From assembly GCA_902796805.1 (NCBI GenBank), contig CADBQG010000033.1, positions 1 to 34,364 on the forward strand: a DNA stretch of 34,364 nucleotides, in the 5' to 3' direction. The position numbers were made by a program, and so were the translations under genes. Each line of letters starts with the position of its first letter. The stretch's first letter is position 1. Shown piece by piece: positions 1 through 7,026 of this stretch. Source of the stretch: an uncultured Bacteroidota bacterium (GTDB lineage Bacteria; Bacteroidota; Bacteroidia; Bacteroidales; WCHB1-69). The notes below the pieces were generated by a model, which saw only the letters and a program-made list of their open reading frames with translations, searched no databases and was not told where the DNA came from.

Positions 1-65
1 CTTCTGAACTTCCGCTGCGGCAGGAACAATGTGATTTGAGTGAAGATATACTGTCCGACATACAT
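1..65 (-). mobile_element. IS4-type (DUF4372) transposase, N-terminal fragment cut by window edge
   Basis: Reading leftward from an ATG at 63-65 the frame stays open to the edge and gives 21 residues beginning MYVGQYIFTQ and continuing with FLPQRKF. This matches my memory of the start of DUF4372-containing IS4-family transposases of Bacteroidales, which begin with a short G-K/Q-Y-x-F-x-Q segment and then FLPxRxF. Only the start of the DUF4372 domain is visible; the DDE catalytic core would lie outside the window. Family recognition from 21 residues is an inference, but the match runs along the whole visible segment. The IS end should lie somewhere in 66-442; I cannot place its inverted repeat or target duplication. 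Confidence 0.6.
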
Positions 66-290
66 TTTCGTACCTGTTTTGATTCGGACACAAAAATGCA
101 AATTTCAAGTCTCGGACAAGGTGCTTCATGCTTAAGTAATTGTGCGTAAAATACATACAACAAGAATTAACAAATTTTAAGAGACACTAGTACACAGAAA
201 TAATATTTTTTTTAATATGCAGTATAAAATACAAAAAAATATTGTTAAAAAAATTTAATGCTGTCCAGTGGAATCGAAAAACAAATTTTT

Positions 291-306
291 CATGGTTACG
301 ACCATG
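291..306. repeat. Small perfect inverted repeat (6-bp arms, 4-base loop)
   Basis: CATGGT at 291-296 and ACCATG at 301-306 flank TACG. No T-run follows directly on either strand, so it does not look like an intrinsic terminator. It may be an operator or part of the IS end, or chance. Confidence 0.4.
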
Positions 307-413
307 CGCCATTGTTGTCAATTTTCGATAACACTTTAAAATGGCAATAAAATAGTAACAAAACGATGTTAATTAAGAGTTTTGAACAATTTTTTTATAC
401 AATAAATTATGTT

Positions 414-421
414 TAACTTTG
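414..421 (+). promoter_or_regulatory. Bacteroidetes -7 promoter box (TAACTTTG)
   Basis: TAACTTTG matches the TAnnTTTG -7 consensus exactly and lies 21 bases before the ATG at 443. No well-spaced TTTG -33 element is visible, so only the -7 box is claimed. Confidence 0.55.
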
Positions 422-442
422 CGCACTTTTTAATTTATCGTT

Positions 443-850
443 ATGAGGAAAAGATTTTTTTTATGTTTAGTGGCGTTTGCGTTTTTATTAACTTCGTGTA
501 ACGACAAGTTGATGACGGGTTTTTATATAACTGGTTGTGTGGGATATACCTCGAGTTCTGCATCAACAACTGAGTGGCAAGAAATTGACAATTATATGTC
601 TGCCCGGGTTGAATCATACAATCAAAATGTTAGTTTTGAGGGTAAATCTGTAGTGGAGATTGACAAGATGGCCGCTGATTTTGTGGAGATTCAAATAAGC
701 AAAATTGACAAGGAATATGTAAGTTCGTTGATAAAGTCGAATGATACTTATATTTACGGTATTTCGAGGCGAAAGTCAGGTGGTGGCGTTTCCGTTGTCA
801 AGGCATACGTATTCGACAAGGATGGATGTACGGAATATAAAGAAAATTAG
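443..850 (+). CDS. Small hypothetical lipoprotein
   Basis: Encodes 135 residues with a basic start (MRKR), a hydrophobic stretch and a lipobox LTSC, so the mature protein should begin at Cys19 and be membrane-anchored in the envelope. The rest is hydrophilic, with a mixed helix/strand character and the segment SRRKSGGGVSVVKAYVFD near the end; I do not recognise a family. A -7 box sits 21 bases upstream, which supports the start. Composition is clearly more AT-rich than the genes that follow, and it sits beside an insertion element, so it may be a recent acquisition or a fast-evolving orphan. Its stop codon shares bases with the stop of the convergent pcm gene (TTAG at 847-850). Confidence 0.75.
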   Translation: MRKRFFLCLVAFAFLLTSCNDKLMTGFYITGCVGYTSSSASTTEWQEIDNYMSARVESYNQNVSFEGKSVVEIDKMAADFVEIQISKIDKEYVSSLIKSNDTYIYGISRRKSGGGVSVVKAYVFDKDGCTEYKEN

Positions 851-1506
851 AATTTCATTTTCACTCTCTCGTGCAGCATGGGCACGAACAGGAAGTCGCC
901 GTAGTCATCCTCCGTGTACTCCGACTCGCCTGTCTTCGTTATTTTCTTCATCTTCTGCGACTCCACGCCGACAGGGATGACCATAATGCCGCCAACAACG
1001 AGCTGTTCAAGCAGTTTTTCCGGTATGTCGGGTGCGCCGCAGGTTACGATAATCCTGTCGTAGGGGGCGTATCTCGGGAAGCCCTTGAAGCCGTCGCCGT
1101 AATAGGTGATTATTTTCGGGGCAAGGGCGTTCAGTGTCCTTGTGGCTTTCCTGAAGAGGTCAATCTGGCGTTCCACGGTGAACACTCGCGCGCCCATTGC
1201 GTCGAGGATGGCCGACTGAAACCCTGAGCCCGTGCCTATCTCGAGGACTTTGAGACCTTTTTTCACTTCGAGGAGCTGCGACTGATAGGCTACAGTTGAG
1301 GGCTTGGAAATCGTCTGTTCGTTAGCGATAGTGAGGGCCGTGTCTTCATAGGCGCTTGGCCACAGCACCGACTCCATGAATCTGTGGCGATCGACTTTGC
1401 CGAATGCCGCCAGCACGTTTTCGTCGGTGATACCCTTCTGGCGAAGCATCTCGATCATTCTCATCTTTTGGCCGAGAAGAAGGAAGTTGGTGTTGTTTCC
1501 GTTCAT
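847..1506 (-). CDS. pcm: Protein-L-isoaspartate O-methyltransferase
   Basis: Encodes 219 residues, the usual length for bacterial Pcm, a cytosolic enzyme that methylates isoaspartyl residues in damaged proteins with S-adenosylmethionine. Residues 57-73 contain the family segment with QTISKP (canonical QTISQP), and residues 88-100 hold the SAM-binding motif LEIGTGSGFQSAI. Later VGGIMVIPVG is also typical of the family. The start lies 12 bases after the stop of the upstream purF-like gene, so both probably come from one transcript driven by the promoter at 2996-3026. The 3' end overlaps the stop of the convergent lipoprotein gene by four bases. Assignment is firm. Confidence 0.95.
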   Translation of the reverse strand: MNGNNTNFLLLGQKMRMIEMLRQKGITDENVLAAFGKVDRHRFMESVLWPSAYEDTALTIANEQTISKPSTVAYQSQLLEVKKGLKVLEIGTGSGFQSAILDAMGARVFTVERQIDLFRKATRTLNALAPKIITYYGDGFKGFPRYAPYDRIIVTCGAPDIPEKLLEQLVVGGIMVIPVGVESQKMKKITKTGESEYTEDDYGDFLFVPMLHERVKMKF

Positions 1507-1518
1507 GCGCGGCGTTTT

Positions 1519-2931
1519 TTACATTCCGAAAGAACTTCCGTCGAAGCAATGCGTGCAAAGTCTCTCCTTCGGCAGTCCGATGGCTGAGGCAATGATGTCG
1601 AGGGTGTTGAACTTGAGAGTATCGACTCCGAGGTGCTTGCGGATGACCTCCACCATCCGGGCATACTGTTTTGTGGTGTCGTCGAGGTAGAGATGGAGGT
1701 TCTTGCAGCTGTCGCCCTCTATCTCCTTTATCACGCGGCGTGTTATGAGTTCCATTTCGGTCTTGGAGGCGGAGAAATTCAGGAAGTCGCAGCCATAGAG
1801 CAGCGGCGGGCAGCTGATCCTGATATGAACCTCCTTGGCGCCGTATTCGTACATCTTCCTCACGTTGTCGCGAAGCTGCGTGCCTCTCACAATGGAGTCG
1901 TCGCAGAACACCACGCTTTTGCCGTTGAGGAGGTCCCTGTTGGGCAGCAGTTTCATCTTTGCGACATGTTCGCGCATGTCCTGGCTGGTGGGCATGAAAC
2001 TCCTCGACCAGGTTGGAGTGTACTTGACGATGCCCCTCTGGTAGGGAATTCCTTTACCTGTGGCATAGCCGAGCGCCATGCCTATCCCGGAGTCGGGTAT
2101 CGCTGACACGAAGTCTGCGTGGATGTCGTCGGCTTTGCCCATCTCATAGCCGTACCTGTATCTGGTCTCCTCCACATTGATACCCTCATAGTTCACCGAT
2201 GGATACCCGTAGTATATCCAGAGGAAAGAGCATATCTGCATTTTGTCGTTCGGCGGACAAAGCTGTTTGATTCCGTCAGCGGTTATCTCAACGATTTCGC
2301 CCGGCCCAACGTAATGCTCGGTTTTGTAGTCGAGGTTCGCAAAGCTGTGGTTTTCCGACACAGCCACGAAGCCGTCGTCGTTCTTCCCGATCACAATCGG
2401 TGTCCTTCCGAGGTGGTCGCGGGCGGCTATTAGGCCATTCTCCGTGAGGATCAGGATCGAACACGAGCCTTTCACTTTCTCGAAGACGTTCTTGATTCCT
2501 TCGACGAAGGTGGCGCCCCTGGTGATTATGAGGGCCACGAGCTCGGTCTGGTTTGTCGCGCCCGAGCTCAGCTCCGTGAACTGCTGGTTGTTTGCCAGGC
2601 ACTCAAGTTCGAGTTCCTTGATATTGTTGATTTTCGCCACCGTTGAGATGGCGAACCTGCCGAGGTGCGAATTCACCACTATGGGCTGGGCGTCGGTGTC
2701 GCTGATGACTCCGATTCCAGAGTTGCCCTCGAACTTGCCGAGGTCGTCGCCGAACTTCGTTCTGAAATATGAGTTCTCTATATTATGGATGGATCTTCTG
2801 AACATGCCGGTTTCGCTGTTGAAGGTTGCCAGACCCGCCCTCTTTGTGCCGAGGTGCGAATGGTAGTCGACCCCGTAGAAAAGGTCGGAAATGCAACGTT
2901 TCTTTGAAATAATCCCGAAAAATCCACCCAT
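1519..2931 (-). CDS. Amidophosphoribosyltransferase paralogue lacking the glutaminase nucleophile
   Basis: Encodes 470 residues of the PurF family: N-terminal Ntn glutaminase-like domain (about 1-225) and C-terminal phosphoribosyltransferase domain with an intact PRPP-binding motif VVFCDDSIVRGT at 340-351. In true PurF the mature protein begins with catalytic Cys (C-G-x-F-G-I). Here the protein begins M-G-G-F-F-G-I, so the nucleophile position is Gly, and the nearest Cys (13) is not in register. Cysteines 234, 381, 459 and 462 have the same spacing as the 4Fe-4S ligands of Bacillus subtilis PurF (236, 382, 437, 440). So PRPP binding and probably a cluster are kept, while glutamine hydrolysis is unlikely. 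It may use ammonia, be regulatory, or act on another amine. Similar proteins beside a normal PurF are, to my knowledge, common in Bacteroidales. First gene of a two-gene unit with pcm. Confidence 0.85.
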   Translation of the reverse strand: MGGFFGIISKKRCISDLFYGVDYHSHLGTKRAGLATFNSETGMFRRSIHNIENSYFRTKFGDDLGKFEGNSGIGVISDTDAQPIVVNSHLGRFAISTVAKINNIKELELECLANNQQFTELSSGATNQTELVALIITRGATFVEGIKNVFEKVKGSCSILILTENGLIAARDHLGRTPIVIGKNDDGFVAVSENHSFANLDYKTEHYVGPGEIVEITADGIKQLCPPNDKMQICSFLWIYYGYPSVNYEGINVEETRYRYGYEMGKADDIHADFVSAIPDSGIGMALGYATGKGIPYQRGIVKYTPTWSRSFMPTSQDMREHVAKMKLLPNRDLLNGKSVVFCDDSIVRGTQLRDNVRKMYEYGAKEVHIRISCPPLLYGCDFLNFSASKTEMELITRRVIKEIEGDSCKNLHLYLDDTTKQYARMVEVIRKHLGVDTLKFNTLDIIASAIGLPKERLCTHCFDGSSFGM

Positions 2932-2995
2932 AGATTTTATATTTTCTTGATTTATAAATAATTGTACTGAAACAATCCACTACTGCAAAGCAGCG

Positions 2996-3026
2996 CAAAT
3001 TTAACTCTTTCGTTCTTAAAACGCAA
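2996..3026 (-). promoter_or_regulatory. Bacteroidetes-type promoter for the purF-like gene and pcm
   Basis: On the minus strand a TTG (-33-like, 3024-3026) is followed after 20 bases by TAAATTTG (2996-3003), an exact TAnnTTTG -7 box. It leaves a leader of roughly 60 bases before the ATG at 2931. The 139-base gap from murG has no other gene. Confidence 0.6.
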
Positions 3027-3070
3027 CAGATTGCAGGGCTTATTTATTAACCGATTTTGTTAATAAAAGT

Positions 3071-4183
3071 TCATGACAGTTTTTCTATCTCTGAATATAT
3101 GAGGTCGATTGCGTCGGGCTTTGCGAACTTCCTCATGTTTTCGGCGAGAGCCTGCATTCTGGCGGTGTCACCATAGAGTTTCATCAGTTCCGGAATCAGC
3201 TTTTCCGGAGCCTCCTTGTCGGGAATCAGTATTGCGGCATTTCTCGAAGACAGTGCCTTGGCGTTGGAGGTTTGATGATCCTCGGCGGCGTATGGGAACG
3301 GCACGAGGATGGTGGGAGCACCTACTATGGCGAGTTCCGACAGCGCCAACGCACCGGCCCGCGAAACTATGATGTCGGCTATACCGTAGGCGTCGTTCAT
3401 GTTTTTGATGAACGGGACTATCTTGATGCTGCCGTCCTGCTCATCGAGGAGTTTAGGATCTATTTTCGAGTAGAACTGCTCCCCTGTCTGCCACAGGAGC
3501 TGCAATCCGGCCTCCCGGATTTCCCGCAGATGAGCCGCCATGGTGGTGTTCAGGGTGCGTGCCCCGAGACTCCCCCCTACCACTAGAACAGTTTTCTTTT
3601 CAGGAGATAGCCCGAAGAACTTGTAGGAACTTTCCGACTTGCGCTGCAGCTGGAGGATTTCGGCGCGTATAGGGTTGCCGGTCTTCACGATTTTCTCCTC
3701 CGGGAAGTACTTCTCGAGACCGTCGTAGGCCACGCAGATGGTTTTCGCGTCCTTGCACAGCATCTTGTTGGTTACGCCTGGATAGGAGTTCTGTTCCTGA
3801 AGCATTGTGGGAATCCCCATCTGCGAGGCGGCTTTCAGTGCGGGGCCGCTGGCGAACCCTCCCACACCGATCACAAGGTCGGGGGCGAACTCGCGCATAA
3901 TCTTCTTGGCCTTGCGCATAGCCTTGAGCATCACCACAGGGAGGCGCAGGTTGCAGAGCAGGCCGTTGAGCGACATATCGCGGCTGATGCCGTAGATTTC
4001 GAGGCCCTCGATTCTGTACCCTGCCTCGGGAACCCGTTTCATCTCCATCTTGTTCTCCGCGCCAATGAACAGAATCTCCGCCTCCGGGTTCTCCTTCTTT
4101 ATCTTGTTTGCGATTGCAAGTGCCGGGAATATGTGTCCTCCGGTGCCGCCGCCGCTGATTATGTATCTTTTTTTCATACCCAT
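3071..4183 (-). CDS. murG: UDP-GlcNAc:undecaprenyl-pyrophosphoryl-MurNAc-pentapeptide GlcNAc transferase
   Basis: Encodes 370 residues, the normal MurG length. MurG adds GlcNAc to lipid I on the inner face of the cytoplasmic membrane, forming lipid II. Residues 11-17 give the N-terminal glycine loop GGGTGGH, a second loop GVGGFASGP follows near 105, and the UDP-GlcNAc-binding region SRAGALALSELAIVGAP lies around 275-300, followed by AAEDHQTSNA. The start could be Met1 or Met3. Unlike the usual arrangement, murG here is not inside a mur/fts cell-wall cluster; it follows a GH20 hexosaminidase gene by 35 bases. No separate promoter was seen, so it is probably the last gene of the long minus-strand unit. 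Confidence 0.96.
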   Translation of the reverse strand: MGMKKRYIISGGGTGGHIFPALAIANKIKKENPEAEILFIGAENKMEMKRVPEAGYRIEGLEIYGISRDMSLNGLLCNLRLPVVMLKAMRKAKKIMREFAPDLVIGVGGFASGPALKAASQMGIPTMLQEQNSYPGVTNKMLCKDAKTICVAYDGLEKYFPEEKIVKTGNPIRAEILQLQRKSESSYKFFGLSPEKKTVLVVGGSLGARTLNTTMAAHLREIREAGLQLLWQTGEQFYSKIDPKLLDEQDGSIKIVPFIKNMNDAYGIADIIVSRAGALALSELAIVGAPTILVPFPYAAEDHQTSNAKALSSRNAAILIPDKEAPEKLIPELMKLYGDTARMQALAENMRKFAKPDAIDLIYSEIEKLS

Positions 4184-4218
4184 GATTTCTATACGTTAAA
4201 AAAACAAACCTGCCTATG

Positions 4219-5853
4219 TCATTCAAAATCCATTATAGTACGTTTCGACGGGTTGTAGCCCATTTTCCTCACAAGGCTTCTCTCAAACTCAACCTTGCTC
4301 TCGAATTTCTTGGCGTTCTTGTTCTCCTTTTTCGACCAAACACATTCTGAAAGCGCGAACAGTCTGGGCATAAGCATATACTCGGCCTGTTCCGGTGTGT
4401 TGATAAACTCCGTCCAGATGTTGCACTGAGCCCCGAGGATGTGCTTCTGCTCCGAAGCGCCAAGGCCTTCGGGCATTGGCTCGAAAGAGTAGGCCTTGCC
4501 GAGCGGGACATAGCCTTCCATGCATAGTGGCTCGTCGGCGTCCTTGCATTGGTAGTAATTGAAGTAGCAGTGCGTTGTGGGGCACATTATAACATCGTTG
4601 CCGTGCTTGGCGGCGGTGCGTGCAGCCTTCGTGCCCTGCCAGCACATGATTGTGGAAGTGTTCACCATGTCTTCAGACACTATGTCATCCCATATTATGG
4701 CCTTCTTGTGTATCGACTTAAGGTGTTTTTCTATCTGGTTCATGAGCCATTGCTGCAACTCGAACTCGTCGGCAAGATGCTCGTCTTCAATGCGTTTCTG
4801 GCATTTCGGGCACACCTGCCAGTTGTCGTTGAAGGCCTCGTCGCCTCCTATGTGAATGTATTTGTACGGAAAGAGCTCGGCAATTTCGTCAAGCACATTG
4901 TTGTAGAATGTTATTATGTCGTCGTTGCCGGCGCACATGATGGCTTTAGGCGGCCAATATGGGCCCACAGCCACGGTGTACGGGTAGTCGTCGCAGGCGA
5001 ACTGCGGGTACGCCGCCAATATGGCGCTGCAGTGCCCCGGAATCTCGATTTCCGGTATGATGTCGATGTTCCTCGCTGCGGCATATTTCACTATGTCGCG
5101 TATCTGACCCTTAGTATAGAACCCTCCGTATGTCATCGCCTCGCCGGGCAACACAGGGTGCAGGGTGTCCCACGAGGTGCGCTCAGGACGCCAGGCACCC
5201 ACAGAAGTGAGAAGCGGATACTTGTCGATCTGGACCCTCCAGCCGTGGTCGTCGGTGAGATGCCAGTGGAACTTGTTGAGTTTGTAGAAGGCGAGTATGT
5301 CGATGTATTTCTTGACAAACGCCGTGTCGAAGAAATGCCTCGAGACGTCGAGGTGAGCGCCCCGGTATCCGAACCGCGGGTGGTCGGTTATGACAGCGCA
5401 TGGCACCCTGAACGCGGGGCTTCCGGCTATCTTATCCTGACCGGCCATCTGCAGCAAGGTCTGCAAGCCGTAGAAACAGCCCGCCCCGGTGTTGGCCTCA
5501 ACTACAATCCGCTTGGGCTTCACCGTGATAATATAGCCCTCGTCGCCCAACTCCTTTGATTTTTTTTCATTCAGAATGAAGAGAATGGAATTCTTGCCGG
5601 CACTCTCGGCGTCGCCCAAATTTGGCCGCATGTTAAAGTACCTCTCGTACGACTCCCTTATGAGTTTAGGCAGTTCGGGACACTCTTTGCTGAAGTCTCC
5701 GAAACAGAGTATTGTGTTCTCGTCCACCCTGAAACTGCCGCTCTTTTGCTCAATCTTCACCGGCTCGGGAACGATGGCAATAGGTAGGGTCTTTTTGCAG
5801 CCGCATAGCAACACTGCAAAAGTAATGATTGTTAATGCAAATAATCTGTTCAT
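4219..5853 (-). CDS. GH20 beta-N-acetylhexosaminidase lipoprotein
   Basis: Encodes 544 residues with a lipobox (LLCGC, Cys19), so it is lipid-anchored in the envelope. An N-terminal GH20b-type domain (about 25-155) precedes the GH20 catalytic barrel. The catalytic pair Asp338-Glu339 sits in HIGGDEAF (334-341); other family motifs are HLDVSRHFF (167-175), FHWHLTDDHGWR (195-206) and EIEIPGHC (268-275). The enzyme removes terminal beta-linked GlcNAc/GalNAc by substrate-assisted catalysis. Placed between hemW and murG, it could recycle peptidoglycan sugars or degrade host or dietary glycans; no SusC/SusD pair is nearby, which argues against a dedicated polysaccharide utilisation locus. Stop-to-start spacing to the preceding hemW gene is 12 bases, indicating cotranscription. 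Confidence 0.95.
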   Translation of the reverse strand: MNRLFALTIITFAVLLCGCKKTLPIAIVPEPVKIEQKSGSFRVDENTILCFGDFSKECPELPKLIRESYERYFNMRPNLGDAESAGKNSILFILNEKKSKELGDEGYIITVKPKRIVVEANTGAGCFYGLQTLLQMAGQDKIAGSPAFRVPCAVITDHPRFGYRGAHLDVSRHFFDTAFVKKYIDILAFYKLNKFHWHLTDDHGWRVQIDKYPLLTSVGAWRPERTSWDTLHPVLPGEAMTYGGFYTKGQIRDIVKYAAARNIDIIPEIEIPGHCSAILAAYPQFACDDYPYTVAVGPYWPPKAIMCAGNDDIITFYNNVLDEIAELFPYKYIHIGGDEAFNDNWQVCPKCQKRIEDEHLADEFELQQWLMNQIEKHLKSIHKKAIIWDDIVSEDMVNTSTIMCWQGTKAARTAAKHGNDVIMCPTTHCYFNYYQCKDADEPLCMEGYVPLGKAYSFEPMPEGLGASEQKHILGAQCNIWTEFINTPEQAEYMLMPRLFALSECVWSKKENKNAKKFESKVEFERSLVRKMGYNPSKRTIMDFE

Positions 5854-5865
5854 AATATCATCTTT

Positions 5866-7026
5866 TTATTCTGTCAAAAAAATCGCGGAGGCTATGCCGT
5901 CGGCAAACCAAAGGCCCTCCTGCGTAAGGCGTATCGATGAGCCGTCGGCCTCAAAGTGCCGCCTGTCGACCCCTTCCCTGAAACAGGTCTGCAAATATTC
6001 AACTTTTTTCGCTCCGAAAAGCTCTGTTGCCTCAAATAAGTTGATTCCCTTGGCGGTGCGCAGCCTGAGAAGCACGTATTCGTTGAACTTGTCGTACTCG
6101 GAGAGTTTCTCTTGACCGCTGAACCGCCTGCCGTTTTCGATGTCGGTGAAATAATCATTCATGTTGGGGGCATTCCACATTCGCATTCTTCCGTCGAACG
6201 AGTGCGCGGCCACACCGAACCCGGCGTACGGGACGCCAAACCAGTATGAAGAATTGTGCCTGGATTCGTAACCGCCTTTCGCGAAGTTGGAGACCTCGTA
6301 ATGAAGGAAGCCGTTCTTGGCGGAAAACCCAGCAAGAATATCGTACTGCCGCTTCGCCAGCCCCTCGTCCAACGCCTCGTGCCGGTTCGCCTTAACCCTT
6401 TTATATAAAATCGAATTCTCCTCCAAAGTCAGGGCGTATGCCGAAAAGTGGTTCATCTCCAGTTGTCTGGCATTCTCAAGTTCTTCTTTCCAAATAGAGT
6501 CACTGCGTTCGTTTATCCCGTAGATCAGGTCTATGGAAATGTTTTCAAAGCCGGCTTTTTTAGCGTTGTCCACTGCCTTGAACGCATCCTCGGGCGAGTG
6601 CCGCCGTCCGAGGAATTTAAGGGTGTCGCCGTCGAAAGACTGTACTCCGATGCTCAGCCTGTTGACTCCCAAATGCTTGAGCTGTCGGCAGTAATCGAAA
6701 GAGAGCTGTTCTGGATTTGCCTCAATGGTGAATTCTGAAACTCTTCCTACTTTGCAGTTCTCTTTTATGGTATTGATGACGAACTCTAATTCTGACACAT
6801 TCAACAACGAAGGAGTCCCGCCCCCAAAGTATATGGTGTTGAACTCGAAATTTCTGTAAATATCCTTCTTCAGTTGTATTTCTTTTGTCAGGACACTGAT
6901 GTATCTACCCATCAGTTCGTCCCGATGGCCATCAGAACTCTTTTCGCGGCGGCATACCACAGAGTAGAATGCGCAGTACACGCATCTCGACTTGCAGAAT
7001 GGAATATGTACATATATGCCTGCCAT
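5866..7026 (-). CDS. hemW: HemW-like radical SAM protein (heme chaperone family)
   Basis: Encodes 386 residues, the standard HemW length. Radical SAM cluster ligands are CxxxCxxC at residues 11-18 (CKSRCVYC), followed by GGGTPS near 71 and the family segments IGVQSFD and LGRRHS. The C-terminal half contains HYEVSNFAKGGYESRHNSSYW, characteristic (first part) of HemW rather than HemN. HemW is proposed to insert heme into respiratory proteins; many relatives are misnamed coproporphyrinogen III oxidase. Its ATG overlaps the TGA stop of the upstream subtilase gene by one base (TGATG, 7024-7028), so translation is likely coupled. Confidence 0.92.
   Translation of the reverse strand: MAGIYVHIPFCKSRCVYCAFYSVVCRREKSSDGHRDELMGRYISVLTKEIQLKKDIYRNFEFNTIYFGGGTPSLLNVSELEFVINTIKENCKVGRVSEFTIEANPEQLSFDYCRQLKHLGVNRLSIGVQSFDGDTLKFLGRRHSPEDAFKAVDNAKKAGFENISIDLIYGINERSDSIWKEELENARQLEMNHFSAYALTLEENSILYKRVKANRHEALDEGLAKRQYDILAGFSAKNGFLHYEVSNFAKGGYESRHNSSYWFGVPYAGFGVAAHSFDGRMRMWNAPNMNDYFTDIENGRRFSGQEKLSEYDKFNEYVLLRLRTAKGINLFEATELFGAKKVEYLQTCFREGVDRRHFEADGSSIRLTQEGLWFADGIASAIFLTE

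Larger units (their letters stand above)
66..442. other. AT-rich non-coding stretch between transposase start and lipoprotein gene
   Basis: This stretch of about 380 bases has no ORF of note and is much richer in A/T than the rest of the window, with long A and T runs around 205-255. It must contain the end of the insertion element whose transposase starts at 65. A perfect inverted repeat lies at 291-306 (CATGGT, four-base loop TACG, ACCATG). The sequence CTGTCCAGTGG near 261-271 could be an IS terminus, but I cannot verify that. The 3' end holds the lipoprotein promoter box. Confidence 0.6.

Noticed and set aside
4549-5559. Plus-strand ORF of 336 residues opposite the hexosaminidase gene
   Set aside because: It is a shadow of the GH20 gene, has no family resemblance, and the opposite strand carries all catalytic motifs.
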